The notes under the pieces: generated by a model | Told to the model about the DNA's origin: nothing | Database searches by the model: none | The model's input: the letters and a program-made list of their open reading frames with translations, nothing else | Shown here: piece after piece, positions 34,704 to 41,835 of the stretch | How positions within the stretch are numbered: position 1 is the stretch's first letter | How the letters are laid out: each line of letters begins with the position of its first letter | Translations under genes and position numbers: made by a program | Source: Ruminococcus flavefaciens | Lineage (GTDB): Bacteria; Bacillota; Clostridia; Oscillospirales; Ruminococcaceae | DNA: 64,000 nt | Assembly (NCBI RefSeq): GCF_900116855.1 | Contig: NZ_UETD01000004.1 | Location: forward strand, 240,066-304,065 | Direction of reading: 5' to 3'

Positions 34704-35651
34704 GTGCCCATCAGGATTTCTTCAGAGCTCCCTGCATTCAAGACTCTCGGCGAGGAGAACATCTTCGTTATGTCAAAGGAGAGAGCGGAGCATCAGGACA
34801 TCCGTCCGCTGAAGGTGATTATTCTCAATATAATGCCTAAAAAAATAGAGACCGAGAGCCAGCTCATGAGGCTCCTCAGTAACACGCCCTTACAGGTGGA
34901 TGTGGAGCTGCTCCAGATGGCTTCCCATGTGTCAAAGAACACCTCCTCGACCCACCTTGATTCCTTCTACAAGACCTTCGACGAGATAGCCGATTACCGC
35001 TATGACGGCATGATAATCACAGGCGCTCCCGTTGAGCTTCTGGAATTCGAGCAGGTGGACTACTGGAAGGAGATATGCAGCATTATGGAGTGGTCAAAGA
35101 CCCACGTCTTTTCCACACTGTATATCTGCTGGGCTGCACAGGCAGGTCTTTATTATCACTACGGAATACCCAAATACACACTTGACCATAAGATGTTCGG
35201 CATCTTCCCTCACAGGGCGGAGGTCAGCAACTGTCAGCTCCTCAGGGGCTTTGACGATATCTTCTATGTGCCCCATTCAAGGAACACGGAGGTCCGCAGA
35301 GAGGATATCGAGCGTATCCCTCAGCTGGAGATACTTACCTCATCGGATATCGCGGGAGTACACATCGTCGCTAACAAAAACGGCAGACAGTACTTCATCA
35401 CGGGACACTCCGAGTACGACAGGGACACCATCGCCAACGAGTACAGACGCGACCTTGAAAAGGGTATCGACATACAGCTGCCCTATAATTATTTCCCCGG
35501 GGACAACCCCGACAATGTTCCCGTTTTCTCATGGAGATGCACGGCAAATCTTATGTTCTCAAACTGGCTGAACTATTGCGTATACCAGAAAACTCCCTAT
35601 AATCTGGACGAGCTTGAGGTACGCAACTGGAACTGGCAGACAAGTCTTTAA
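34704..35651 (+). CDS. metA: Homoserine O-acetyltransferase (MetA family)
   Basis: 315 residues from GTG 34704. MetA-type: [18 protein letters not shown], catalytic Cys142 in ICWAAQAG, and the His/Glu pair in GHSEYDRDT. Residue 111 is Glu (ITGAPVE), which in the family favours acetyl-CoA over succinyl-CoA (Gly in the E. coli succinyltransferase), so the product is probably O-acetylhomoserine for methionine synthesis. No SAM or T-box leader is seen because it lies inside the rluB transcript, 6 bp after the preceding gene. Confidence 0.92.
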   Translation: MPIRISSELPAFKTLGEENIFVMSKERAEHQDIRPLKVIILNIMPKKIETESQLMRLLSNTPLQVDVELLQMASHVSKNTSSTHLDSFYKTFDEIADYRYDGMIITGAPVELLEFEQVDYWKEICSIMEWSKTHVFSTLYICWAAQAGLYYHYGIPKYTLDHKMFGIFPHRAEVSNCQLLRGFDDIFYVPHSRNTEVRREDIERIPQLEILTSSDIAGVHIVANKNGRQYFITGHSEYDRDTIANEYRRDLEKGIDIQLPYNYFPGDNPDNVPVFSWRCTANLMFSNWLNYCVYQKTPYNLDELEVRNWNWQTSL

Positions 35652-35667
35652 AAGGAGCTGAAAAACT

Positions 35668-36378
35668 ATGGATGATTTCTACGGAAACAACAACGGCAAC
35701 GGCTACAACAACGGCGGCTATAACAATAACGGTTACGGCAGCGGTTACAACAACAATGGCTATGGCAGCAATGGTTACAACAGCAATGGTTACAACAACA
35801 ATGGATACGGCAGCAACGGCTACAACAACGGTCAGAACTTCGGCTATAACAGCGATTATGAGCCCGAGCAGAGGGGCGGAGCTGGTCTCGCCATAGCATC
35901 ATTCGTGCTTTCACTGGTGAACCTGCTGCTTTGCTGCACCATGCTCAGTATCATTACAGTTCCCCTGTGTCTTATCTTCTCCATAATCTCACTTGTGAAA
36001 AAGAGAAAGGGAACTGCATTCGCCATCATCGGTCTCATTATAGCCCTTATCAGCGGCGCACTGTTTGCTTACCGCGGCGTTATGGTCTACCGTTTCTTCT
36101 CCGACGGAGTATGGTCCGATTTCGTTTACTTCGCCGAGAATGAGGAGCAGATCATCGAGGACTACGAAAGAGACGGCACTATCCCCGACAGGTACGACAA
36201 GTATCGTTCCTCCAAGTACGACAAGATATGGAAGGACAGCGGTTTCGAGGACTTCGACGATTTCTTCGACCAGTTCATCAAGCAGCGCAAGGCAGAGGGT
36301 AACGGCTCGGGAAGCTATTCAACGGGAAAAAGCTCCACAGACCTTGCACTTGGCTTTCAGCCTGCACTTTTAGTATAA
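35668..36378 (+). CDS. DUF4190 membrane protein with Asn/Gly/Tyr-rich prion-like N-terminus
   Basis: 236 residues. Residues 1 to about 57 consist of repeated NNNGYGS/NGYN units (Asn, Gly, Tyr only). A DUF4190 module with two membrane helices follows (about residues 72-125: LAIASFVLSLVNLLLCC, CLIFSIISLVKKRKGTAFAIIGLIIALISG). The C-terminal ~100 residues are acidic and soluble (RSSKYDKIWKDSGFEDFDDFFDQF). DUF4190 has no known function. The repeat DNA is AAC/GGC/TAC-rich, and its length may vary by slippage. Last gene of the long plus-strand block; terminator follows. Confidence 0.75.
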   Translation: MDDFYGNNNGNGYNNGGYNNNGYGSGYNNNGYGSNGYNSNGYNNNGYGSNGYNNGQNFGYNSDYEPEQRGGAGLAIASFVLSLVNLLLCCTMLSIITVPLCLIFSIISLVKKRKGTAFAIIGLIIALISGALFAYRGVMVYRFFSDGVWSDFVYFAENEEQIIEDYERDGTIPDRYDKYRSSKYDKIWKDSGFEDFDDFFDQFIKQRKAEGNGSGSYSTGKSSTDLALGFQPALLV

Positions 36379-36390
36379 TATGACATGACA

Positions 36391-36427
36391 AGTCCCCGAG
36401 CGCTCAGAACGGCGCACGGGGGCTTTT
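36391..36427. terminator. Terminator between convergent genes
   Basis: AGTCCCCG.GCGC/GCGC.CGGGGGCT stem followed by TTTTTTA, ending at the stop of the deacetylase on the other strand. Confidence 0.75.
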
Positions 36428-37279
36428 TTATTCTGTCAGGCGCTCCATGAAGTCCTCGGTGGAGAGAAGTCCGCTGCGGTTATAGCGGAATATGCCGTAA
36501 AGGCAGTCGGGGTCACGGGTGATGAGGTTCATGCCCTCGCGGCAGGTCAGGGTCATGAGTATGCCGCTGTCACGGAGCACGGGAAGGCTTTCGGGGCAGA
36601 GCGAGCCGAAAGGATAGGCGAATACAACAGGGGAGACTCCGCAGTTCAGCTGAAGCTCCGTGCGGAGGAGCCCCACATCTGCGGAGAGCATGGCGGAGTA
36701 GTCCTCCACGGTCTCGTCGGGGAGCCTTGCACAGCCCTTTCTGACATTGCCCGAGTGCAGGTCGTAGGTGTGGCTGCCTATCTCTATGCGTCCCGAGGAG
36801 AGAAGCTCCGAAACGTCCTCCCATGTGAGATATGAGTAGCTGTCGGCGTGAGGGTCGGCGGCTGCATAATCATCGGTGTACCTGCCAACAATAGATACAA
36901 CGGCGGTCATATCGTACTTCTCCAGCAGGGGCAGGGCAAGGGAGAGATTGTTGTAAAAGCCGTCGTCAAAGGTTATGAGCACAGGCTTTTCGGGGAGCTT
37001 CCCCACGCCCCTTGTGTAGCTGATGAGCTGCTCGGCGGTGACGCTCTCAAAGCCATTGTCACTGAGCCATGAAAGGTCGCTTTCAAGCTGTCGGGGAGTG
37101 ACGGTGTAGGGGGAGGGCTCCTTCTCGCATACGCTGTGGTACATGATGACGGGCAGAGACACGGGAGCTTCCGCGGAGTTGTCCGCAAAGGTGGGGATAA
37201 GGGCAAAGCCTGCCCCCAGAAGCACAAGGAGGGCTGAGACTGCTGCAATAAGCCTTTTCAGGCGGAAACATCTGAACAT
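36428..37279 (-). CDS. Polysaccharide deacetylase, exported
   Basis: 283 residues. Signal or anchor sequence at about residues 10-32. NodB homology domain: VIMYHSVCEK, VLITFDDGFYNN (motif 1 with the catalytic base and metal Asp), EIGSHTYDLH (motif 2 His pair) and VFAYPFG. It lacks extra domains. Such enzymes remove N-acetyl or O-acetyl groups from peptidoglycan, chitin-like or xylan substrates outside the cell; the substrate cannot be assigned. Monocistronic and divergent from spoIIP. Confidence 0.88.
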   Translation of the reverse strand: MFRCFRLKRLIAAVSALLVLLGAGFALIPTFADNSAEAPVSLPVIMYHSVCEKEPSPYTVTPRQLESDLSWLSDNGFESVTAEQLISYTRGVGKLPEKPVLITFDDGFYNNLSLALPLLEKYDMTAVVSIVGRYTDDYAAADPHADSYSYLTWEDVSELLSSGRIEIGSHTYDLHSGNVRKGCARLPDETVEDYSAMLSADVGLLRTELQLNCGVSPVVFAYPFGSLCPESLPVLRDSGILMTLTCREGMNLITRDPDCLYGIFRYNRSGLLSTEDFMERLTE

Positions 37280-37400
37280 GGTATCACCTCACTGAATAAT
37301 ATGCTGAAAAATGCGGAAGAATGACGATAAAACGGGGACATACTTCCCGTATAAGGCTAATATACTTATTTCAGAGGAATTACTTGTGAGGTGAGTATTT

Positions 37401-38558
37401 ATGACGCGCCATAGACGCAGAAAGCTGAGAGGACTTATGAAATGCACGGCGGCGGTGATACTGCCCCTTTTTGTGGCGGCAGGTGCAAGGGGAGCGGCTT
37501 ATGTGAGCAGGGCTGTTACGGGTGAGGGCAGAGCGGTGACGCAGAGTACCGAGGGGGCGGCGGCTCCCGTAAAGGCGGCTAAAAAGGAGAGCAAGCTGAC
37601 CTTCACGGAGCTTCCCGACGAGAGCGTAATGCTGTCGGAGGGCTACGGTATCGAGGATGAGAGCGGCAGCAGGGAGCTTCTCAGGCTGCCCTCTCCGCAG
37701 GATATGACCTCGGCTGATGCAGGTGCAAAGCCATACCCCACACACTGGGAAACGGGTGAGGGGGAGATAGTCCGCACAACCTACGGGCGGTACAGCAGCA
37801 GCGCATTCTTCGACCTTGAGGGCGGAGGACAGGTCAATAACAAGACCGATATCCCCAACGAGGAGCTTATCCGCGAAAGCGCCTGCCTGCCAAATTTCAC
37901 CGTGGAGGATACAGATGAGCCCCTTGTGCTCCTCTACCATACCCATACCACCGAGAGCTTCGAGCCATACGTCAGGGAGCACTATGACAGCAGCTTCAAC
38001 TACCGCACCACCGACGATACCAAGAACGTGGTAATGGTGGGGGACGCAATTCAGGCGGAGCTTGAAGCTCAGGGCATAGGCGTTATCCACGCAAGGGAGA
38101 TACACGACTATCCCTCCTATAACGGCTCATACGCGCGGAGCCGCGAGACTATCACGCCCATTCTGGAGAAGTACCCCAGCATAAAGGTGGTGCTGGACAT
38201 ACACAGGGACGCCATTGCAGGAGAGGGCTACGCCTATCAGCCATTTGTTGAGGTCAGCGGCAGAGAGGCTTCGCAGATAATGATAATATCGGGCTGCGAC
38301 GACGGTACCCTCGGTATGCCCGATTATATGCAGAATTTTCACTTTGCCTGCACCCTCCAGCAGAAGCTGGAGTCCGACTATGAGGGCTTTACCCGACCTA
38401 TCCTGTTCGATTACAGACACTATAATCAGGACCTCACCAACGGCAGCCTGCTCATCGAGGTGGGCTCCCACGGAAATACTCTGGAGCAGTCTCAGTACGC
38501 AGGACAGCTTTTCGGCAGGTCGCTGGGGGAGCTGCTCAATTCCATGAAAGGAAGATAA
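37401..38558 (+). CDS. spoIIP: Stage II sporulation protein P
   Basis: 385 residues. N-terminal membrane anchor (about residues 14-34) and a variable linker, then the SpoIIP catalytic domain: EPLVLLYHTHTTESFEPY (zinc His), VVLDIHRDAIAG and LLIEVGSHGNTLEQS (metal Glu and His). SpoIIP is an amidase and endopeptidase that works with SpoIID and SpoIIM to thin peptidoglycan during engulfment. Start ATG 37401 with GAGGTGA upstream. The small gene after it begins 2 bp past the stop. Confidence 0.92.
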   Translation: MTRHRRRKLRGLMKCTAAVILPLFVAAGARGAAYVSRAVTGEGRAVTQSTEGAAAPVKAAKKESKLTFTELPDESVMLSEGYGIEDESGSRELLRLPSPQDMTSADAGAKPYPTHWETGEGEIVRTTYGRYSSSAFFDLEGGGQVNNKTDIPNEELIRESACLPNFTVEDTDEPLVLLYHTHTTESFEPYVREHYDSSFNYRTTDDTKNVVMVGDAIQAELEAQGIGVIHAREIHDYPSYNGSYARSRETITPILEKYPSIKVVLDIHRDAIAGEGYAYQPFVEVSGREASQIMIISGCDDGTLGMPDYMQNFHFACTLQQKLESDYEGFTRPILFDYRHYNQDLTNGSLLIEVGSHGNTLEQSQYAGQLFGRSLGELLNSMKGR

Positions 38559-38559
38559 T

Positions 38560-38859
38560 ATGCACAGAAAAAAGAAAATAACCGTCCTCAGAGCAGTTTT
38601 CATGTATCTGCTGCTGAGCGGCGGCTCGTGGATGTTCATATATTCTTATGCCAATTCCTGCAATCACATGAGGGGAGAGTACATGGTCCCTGCTCAGATG
38701 GTGGTGGAGGACGAGAGGGCAACTGTGGATATACTCGGTCACAGTGCCGAGTTCAGCATATCGGACATAGCCCCCCACAGCAAGCTCTACTGCGGAGCCT
38801 ATCTGCTCTCGCCGGATGATTTGAGGCTTGCGGCATATGTGGTGTCGTTATGTATATAG
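38560..38859 (+). CDS. Small membrane-anchored protein following spoIIP
   Basis: 99 residues: basic start MHRKKK, one hydrophobic anchor (about residues 10-30), then about 70 residues outside with ANSCNHMRGEYMVPAQMVVEDER and ILGHSAEFSISDIAPHSKLYC. It starts 2 bp after spoIIP, so it is probably coupled with it. The last 12 bp overlap the convergent gene on the other strand. No family recognised. Confidence 0.6.
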   Translation: MHRKKKITVLRAVFMYLLLSGGSWMFIYSYANSCNHMRGEYMVPAQMVVEDERATVDILGHSAEFSISDIAPHSKLYCGAYLLSPDDLRLAAYVVSLCI

Positions 38860-39399
38860 CTTGGACTGTCTTGCGTAGTAGAAGGTGTTCAGCTCGCCCG
38901 TATAGATAAGGTCAGCCCCGGGGAAGCTGCGGAAATCGTCGGGCTTATACAGTGAGAAAGCCTTGTCGAGATGAATGCCTATTTTGTCCATGGTGTAGGC
39001 TACGAACTGCGAACAGACGAAGCTCCTCTCGCGCTTCCACTCGATATTGAAGTAAACGGCGAGGAGTCCGAGTAGGTTGTAGGAATATATCTTCCTGTGC
39101 TCGGAGAAGTGATTGATTATTTTGTTATAGGCTTCCTTCTGCTCGGGAGTTACGCTTATGCGGTATATCTCGCAGGGTATATTGTGGTACTGCCCGAGGG
39201 TACCCTGACCCACTATTTCCTTGTTGAAGGTAGCAGGAAGTGGAAACGGTCGGTATGTACGGCAGAAGCTGTACATCTCCGAAAGCTGTATATCTCCCGA
39301 AAGAGAAACATGATTATACGGTTTTTTTGTTAGAAATTTGAAGAATCGTGCGGGTCTTGTACCTGTCTGTGCAACTATCAGATAAATGTAGTCCCCCAA
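38848..39399 (-). CDS. NlpC/P60-like (YiiX-type, permuted papain fold) protein
   Basis: 183 residues from TTG 39399, chosen because AGGAGG lies 7 bases upstream; an in-frame ATG at 39456 has no such site. DYIYLIVAQTGT and YNHVSLS carry the probable catalytic His, and FVCSQFVAYTMDKIGI carries the probable catalytic Cys, in the His-before-Cys order of the permuted YiiX/YebB-like NlpC/P60 group. No signal peptide, so it is probably cytoplasmic. Members hydrolyse amide or thioester bonds in lipids or peptides; the substrate here is unknown. Confidence 0.72.
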   Translation of the reverse strand: MGDYIYLIVAQTGTRPARFFKFLTKKPYNHVSLSGDIQLSEMYSFCRTYRPFPLPATFNKEIVGQGTLGQYHNIPCEIYRISVTPEQKEAYNKIINHFSEHRKIYSYNLLGLLAVYFNIEWKRERSFVCSQFVAYTMDKIGIHLDKAFSLYKPDDFRSFPGADLIYTGELNTFYYARQSKLYT

Positions 39400-39501
39400 A
39401 ACGTTCCCTCCTAATTTATTTTTTATAATTATATCATAAATGCTTGCAAATTTCAAGAGTTTTTGCTATAATTATATTGTTGTATGTAATTTTATTGATA
39501 T

Positions 39502-39576
39502 GCGCCTGTAGCTCAGGGGATAGAGCATCGGCCTCCGACGCCGTGTGCGCTGGTTCGATTCCAGTCAGGCGTACCA
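39502..39576 (+). tRNA. tRNA-Arg (anticodon CCG)
   Basis: A full cloverleaf can be drawn: acceptor GCGCCTG/CAGGCGT (G-T first pair), D arm GCTC/GAGC, anticodon loop CTCCGAC giving CCG, T arm GCTGG/CCAGT with the TTCGATT loop, and an encoded CCA at 39574-39576. One T-T mismatch is at the top of the anticodon stem. Reads CGG. Confidence 0.93.
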
Positions 39577-39579
39577 GCA

Positions 39580-39778
39580 CAGAGCCTGTGCTCCCGACCA
39601 CGGGGGCGCTCGCAGGCTCGCTTACCGTTATCGGAAATGATAGTTGTACATCGCTTACAGCACTTTTATTGTTTCTGTCACAGTCATACAGCGGGGAGCC
39701 CCCGCGGGCAAACCACGTTGTCGCTCGCAGGCTCGCTTACCGTTATCGGGAATGATAGTTGTGCATCGCTTACGGCAC
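39580..39778 (+). repeat. tRNA-linked repeat, two units
   Basis: Unit 1 (39580-39663, 84 bp) starts 3 bases after the tRNA CCA: CAGAGCCTGTG...CGCAGGCTCGC...TTGTACATCGCTTACAGCAC. Unit 2 (about 39691-39778) has a diverged left end and the same right part. Each core can fold as a hairpin between GAGCCTG and CAGGCTC. Same family as 52946-53255 behind the other tRNA-Arg. The apparent ORFs here are not believable. Confidence 0.75.
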
Positions 39779-39832
39779 TTTCGGGATAGCAGGTACAGCA
39801 AATCAGAGCTGAGCCGTTTTTCGGCGAAGTCA

Positions 39833-39915
39833 TCAGTGAATAGTGAATAGTGCTTTGCAGTGCTGTTTGCTGTTCACTTTTCGTTATTTACTAAGCACTA
39901 ATAACTAAGCACTCA
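39833..39915. repeat. AT-rich repeat patch
   Basis: AGTGAATAGTGAATAGTGCTT at the left and AAGCACTAATAACTAAGCACT at the right form an imperfect inverted repeat with a TTTGCTGTTCACTTTTC centre. Similar direct repeats lie at 24325-24360. MITE-like or slippage-derived. Confidence 0.4.
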
Positions 39916-39934
39916 CGCGAGGGGGGAGAGTCGC

Positions 39935-40402
39935 ATGATAGATATTGACAATATCGAAAAGTATAAGGAGAATAACCGCATAGAAGCCAAAAAGGCAACA
40001 GGCGGACTTCCCATTAGTCTGTGGGAGACATACTCCGCATTTGCAAATACCCTCGGCGGTATCATACTCCTCGGCGTGGAGGAGTTCCCCGACAGGTCAC
40101 TTCACCCTGTTGACCTGCCAGACCCTCAGTGGCTCATCAGCGACTTCTGGGACATTATGAACGACCGCAGAAAGGTGAGCCGCAATATCCTCACCGAAAA
40201 TGACGTCCGTATCGTCGAAACAGAGGGCAAGCACATCATCGTTATCAATGTTCCCCGTGTGAAAAAGGGCGAGGAACCCATTTACATAGGCGGCAGTCCA
40301 TACACAGGCACCTACAGGCGCAGCGGTGACGGTGACTACCGATGCAGCGTCGAGGAGGTCGCGGAAATGCTCAGAGAGGCTGAAAAGCAGCGCCGCCATT
40401 GA
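39935..40402 (+). CDS. Short AlbA_2/Schlafen-like DNA-binding-domain protein
   Basis: 155 residues. The N-terminal ENNRIEAKKATGGLPISLWETYSAFANTLGGIILLGVEE is the classic AlbA_2 (Schlafen AlbA_2, formerly AAA_4) start, followed by VRIVETEGKHIIVINVPR and YRRSGDGDYRCSVEEV. The usual family protein is about 400-500 residues with a C-terminal winged helix; here only the N-terminal domain is present, so it is a natural short form or a remnant. RBS GGGGGGA. It lies just after the tRNA-Arg and its repeats, a place where accessory genes often insert. Confidence 0.75.
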   Translation: MIDIDNIEKYKENNRIEAKKATGGLPISLWETYSAFANTLGGIILLGVEEFPDRSLHPVDLPDPQWLISDFWDIMNDRRKVSRNILTENDVRIVETEGKHIIVINVPRVKKGEEPIYIGGSPYTGTYRRSGDGDYRCSVEEVAEMLREAEKQRRH

Positions 40403-40438
40403 GCAGCTTTAGTTTGCTGCATATGTCTGAAATAAGAA

Positions 40439-40462
40439 AACTCCCCTCATGTGAGGGGAGTT
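40439..40462. terminator. Bidirectional terminator
   Basis: A perfect AACTCCCCTCA/TGAGGGGAGTT stem between the convergent AlbA_2 gene and protein D, with A-rich and T-rich flanks. Confidence 0.85.
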
Positions 40463-40483
40463 GTTGTTTTGTTAATTTGTTAA

Positions 40484-40963
40484 TTACCAGCCGCAGTGCT
40501 GAATGCCAAATTTATCGCCGTTCTTTAACATTTCCTTCATAGCAAAGTGGGTATTAGGACCATAAACTCCATCAACAGTCAATGGCTGAAAAGGATAATA
40601 TCCTCTTTTTTTCATAAGCGTATTTACCAATTTCTGGAAATAACTAACTGCCTGATATGTCTGATTACCATAGCTTCCGTCAATCGGCATAGGGTAGCCT
40701 ACAAGGTATTTGATAGCCTTCTGTATCCATGCGACCTTAGTACCGTATGAACCGATATAAAAATTCTCATAGCCAACGGGAGCACCGTACCAGAATTCTT
40801 GATCATCGGGAGTATAACCATTACTGTACTCAGGGTGAACTGCTGCATCTGCAACGATAGTTGTATCCGACTTAGGTAAAATGTTTTTTGTTATGACTGT
40901 TCCGGTTCCGAGAAGTGTGAATGCCATAACGAATGCTGAAACTCTTTTAATTACGTTGTTCAT
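40484..40963 (-). CDS. Secreted peptidoglycan-binding protein D (shared-leader family)
   Basis: 159 residues. The leader MNNVIKRVSAFVMAFTLLGTGTV-ITKNILPKSDTTIVADAA is the fourth copy of the family leader, close to protein C. The mature part has a PG_binding_1-like fold: GTKVAWIQKAIKYLV, PIDGSYGNQTYQAVSYFQKLV and LTVDGVYGPNTHFAMKEML, ending GIQHCGW. It would attach to peptidoglycan outside the cell. The gene has the same promoter, 5' hairpin and AAAGGA ribosome site as the other three, though it lies 23 kb from them. Confidence 0.8.
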   Translation of the reverse strand: MNNVIKRVSAFVMAFTLLGTGTVITKNILPKSDTTIVADAAVHPEYSNGYTPDDQEFWYGAPVGYENFYIGSYGTKVAWIQKAIKYLVGYPMPIDGSYGNQTYQAVSYFQKLVNTLMKKRGYYPFQPLTVDGVYGPNTHFAMKEMLKNGDKFGIQHCGW

Positions 40964-40991
40964 TATAATTGAATCCTTTATATTGTATTTA

Positions 40992-41042
40992 AAGCGGCCA
41001 CTTCATACTACATATTATACAGCAAAATGTGTTAAAAGTCAA
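40992..41042 (-). promoter_or_regulatory. Promoter and 5' hairpin of protein D
   Basis: On the minus strand: TTGACT (41042-41037), 17-bp spacer, TATAAT (41019-41014), then AAGTGGCCGCTT (41003-40992) starting 11 bases after the -10 box. The AAG...CTT ends match the other three leaders; the stem is only 4-5 bp. Confidence 0.7.
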
Positions 41043-41256
41043 CTGATTAAGTACACAATCGCTAATATGATTTTTTAAAGTCGCCGAAAAAAGCAATATC
41101 AGGAGCTTTGGACTCAAAAAAAGACCGCGTGAATGCGGTTTCTGCTCATTGGTATATAAATATCATGATCGGTGGTCGATCATTTTTTGTAAACAGGTCA
41201 GAAAATCTCATGGCAAAGCGAGTGTAATATATGAATGCATTCAAAGGAGTGAAACG

Positions 41257-41835
41257 ATGACAGATAAAGAGCTGAGCCGCATGATGGAGCAGTCAGCCGA
41301 GGAAGGCAGACGGGCTCTGTTCGATGAATACTGCGGCTACGTCTATGCAATTTGCGCCAACAAGCTCAAAGGCTGCGGAAGTCCCGAGGACACGGACGAG
41401 TGTCTAAGCGATACCTTTGCGGCGGTATTCCGCTATCTCGAAAGCCACAAAGCTGCCGACGGAGACCTGAAAGGCTTGATAGGCACCATTGCAAAGCGTA
41501 CTGCGGTAAGCTATTTCAGGCGGCTTTCCGCAAAAAAGGATACTACCGTATCTATGGAGTCGGAGACCGTGGGAGAGCTTTCTTCCGACATCAGAGTCGA
41601 TGAGTCCGCGGAGCTCTCGGCTCTGCGCGAGACAGTTCTCGACTGCATAAAAAGCCTCGGGGAGCCCGATTCTTCCATCATCGTTTACTTCTATTACTAC
41701 GGAATGAAAACCAGACAGATAGCCGCACTTGTGGGACTGAGCGATATTGCTGTGCAGAAAAGGCTCAGCAGGTCAAGAAAAAAGCTCAGGGAACTACTCA
41801 GCGCGGCAGGTATCACAGAGGAGGGATCACAATGA
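41257..41835 (+). CDS. ECF-type RNA polymerase sigma factor
   Basis: 192 residues from ATG 41257, which has AAAGGAG upstream (the open frame extends further back but lacks an RBS). Region 2: RRALFDEYCGYVYAICANKLKG, ECLSDTFAAVFRYL, GLIGTIAKRTAVSYFRR. Region 4: YYYGMKTRQIAALVGLSDIAVQKRLSRSRKKLRELL. There is no region 1.1 or 3. Its last bases overlap the start of a membrane protein with an anti-sigma layout, so the two form a sigma/sensor pair. No clear autoregulated promoter could be recognised. Confidence 0.88.
   Translation: MTDKELSRMMEQSAEEGRRALFDEYCGYVYAICANKLKGCGSPEDTDECLSDTFAAVFRYLESHKAADGDLKGLIGTIAKRTAVSYFRRLSAKKDTTVSMESETVGELSSDIRVDESAELSALRETVLDCIKSLGEPDSSIIVYFYYYGMKTRQIAALVGLSDIAVQKRLSRSRKKLRELLSAAGITEEGSQ

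Noticed and set aside
34281..35651. SAM riboswitch for metA
   Set aside because: metA starts 6 bp after the preceding gene, with no leader space.
39444..39850. Open frames over the first tRNA-Arg and its repeats
   Set aside because: Same reason: they overlap the tRNA and non-coding repeat units.
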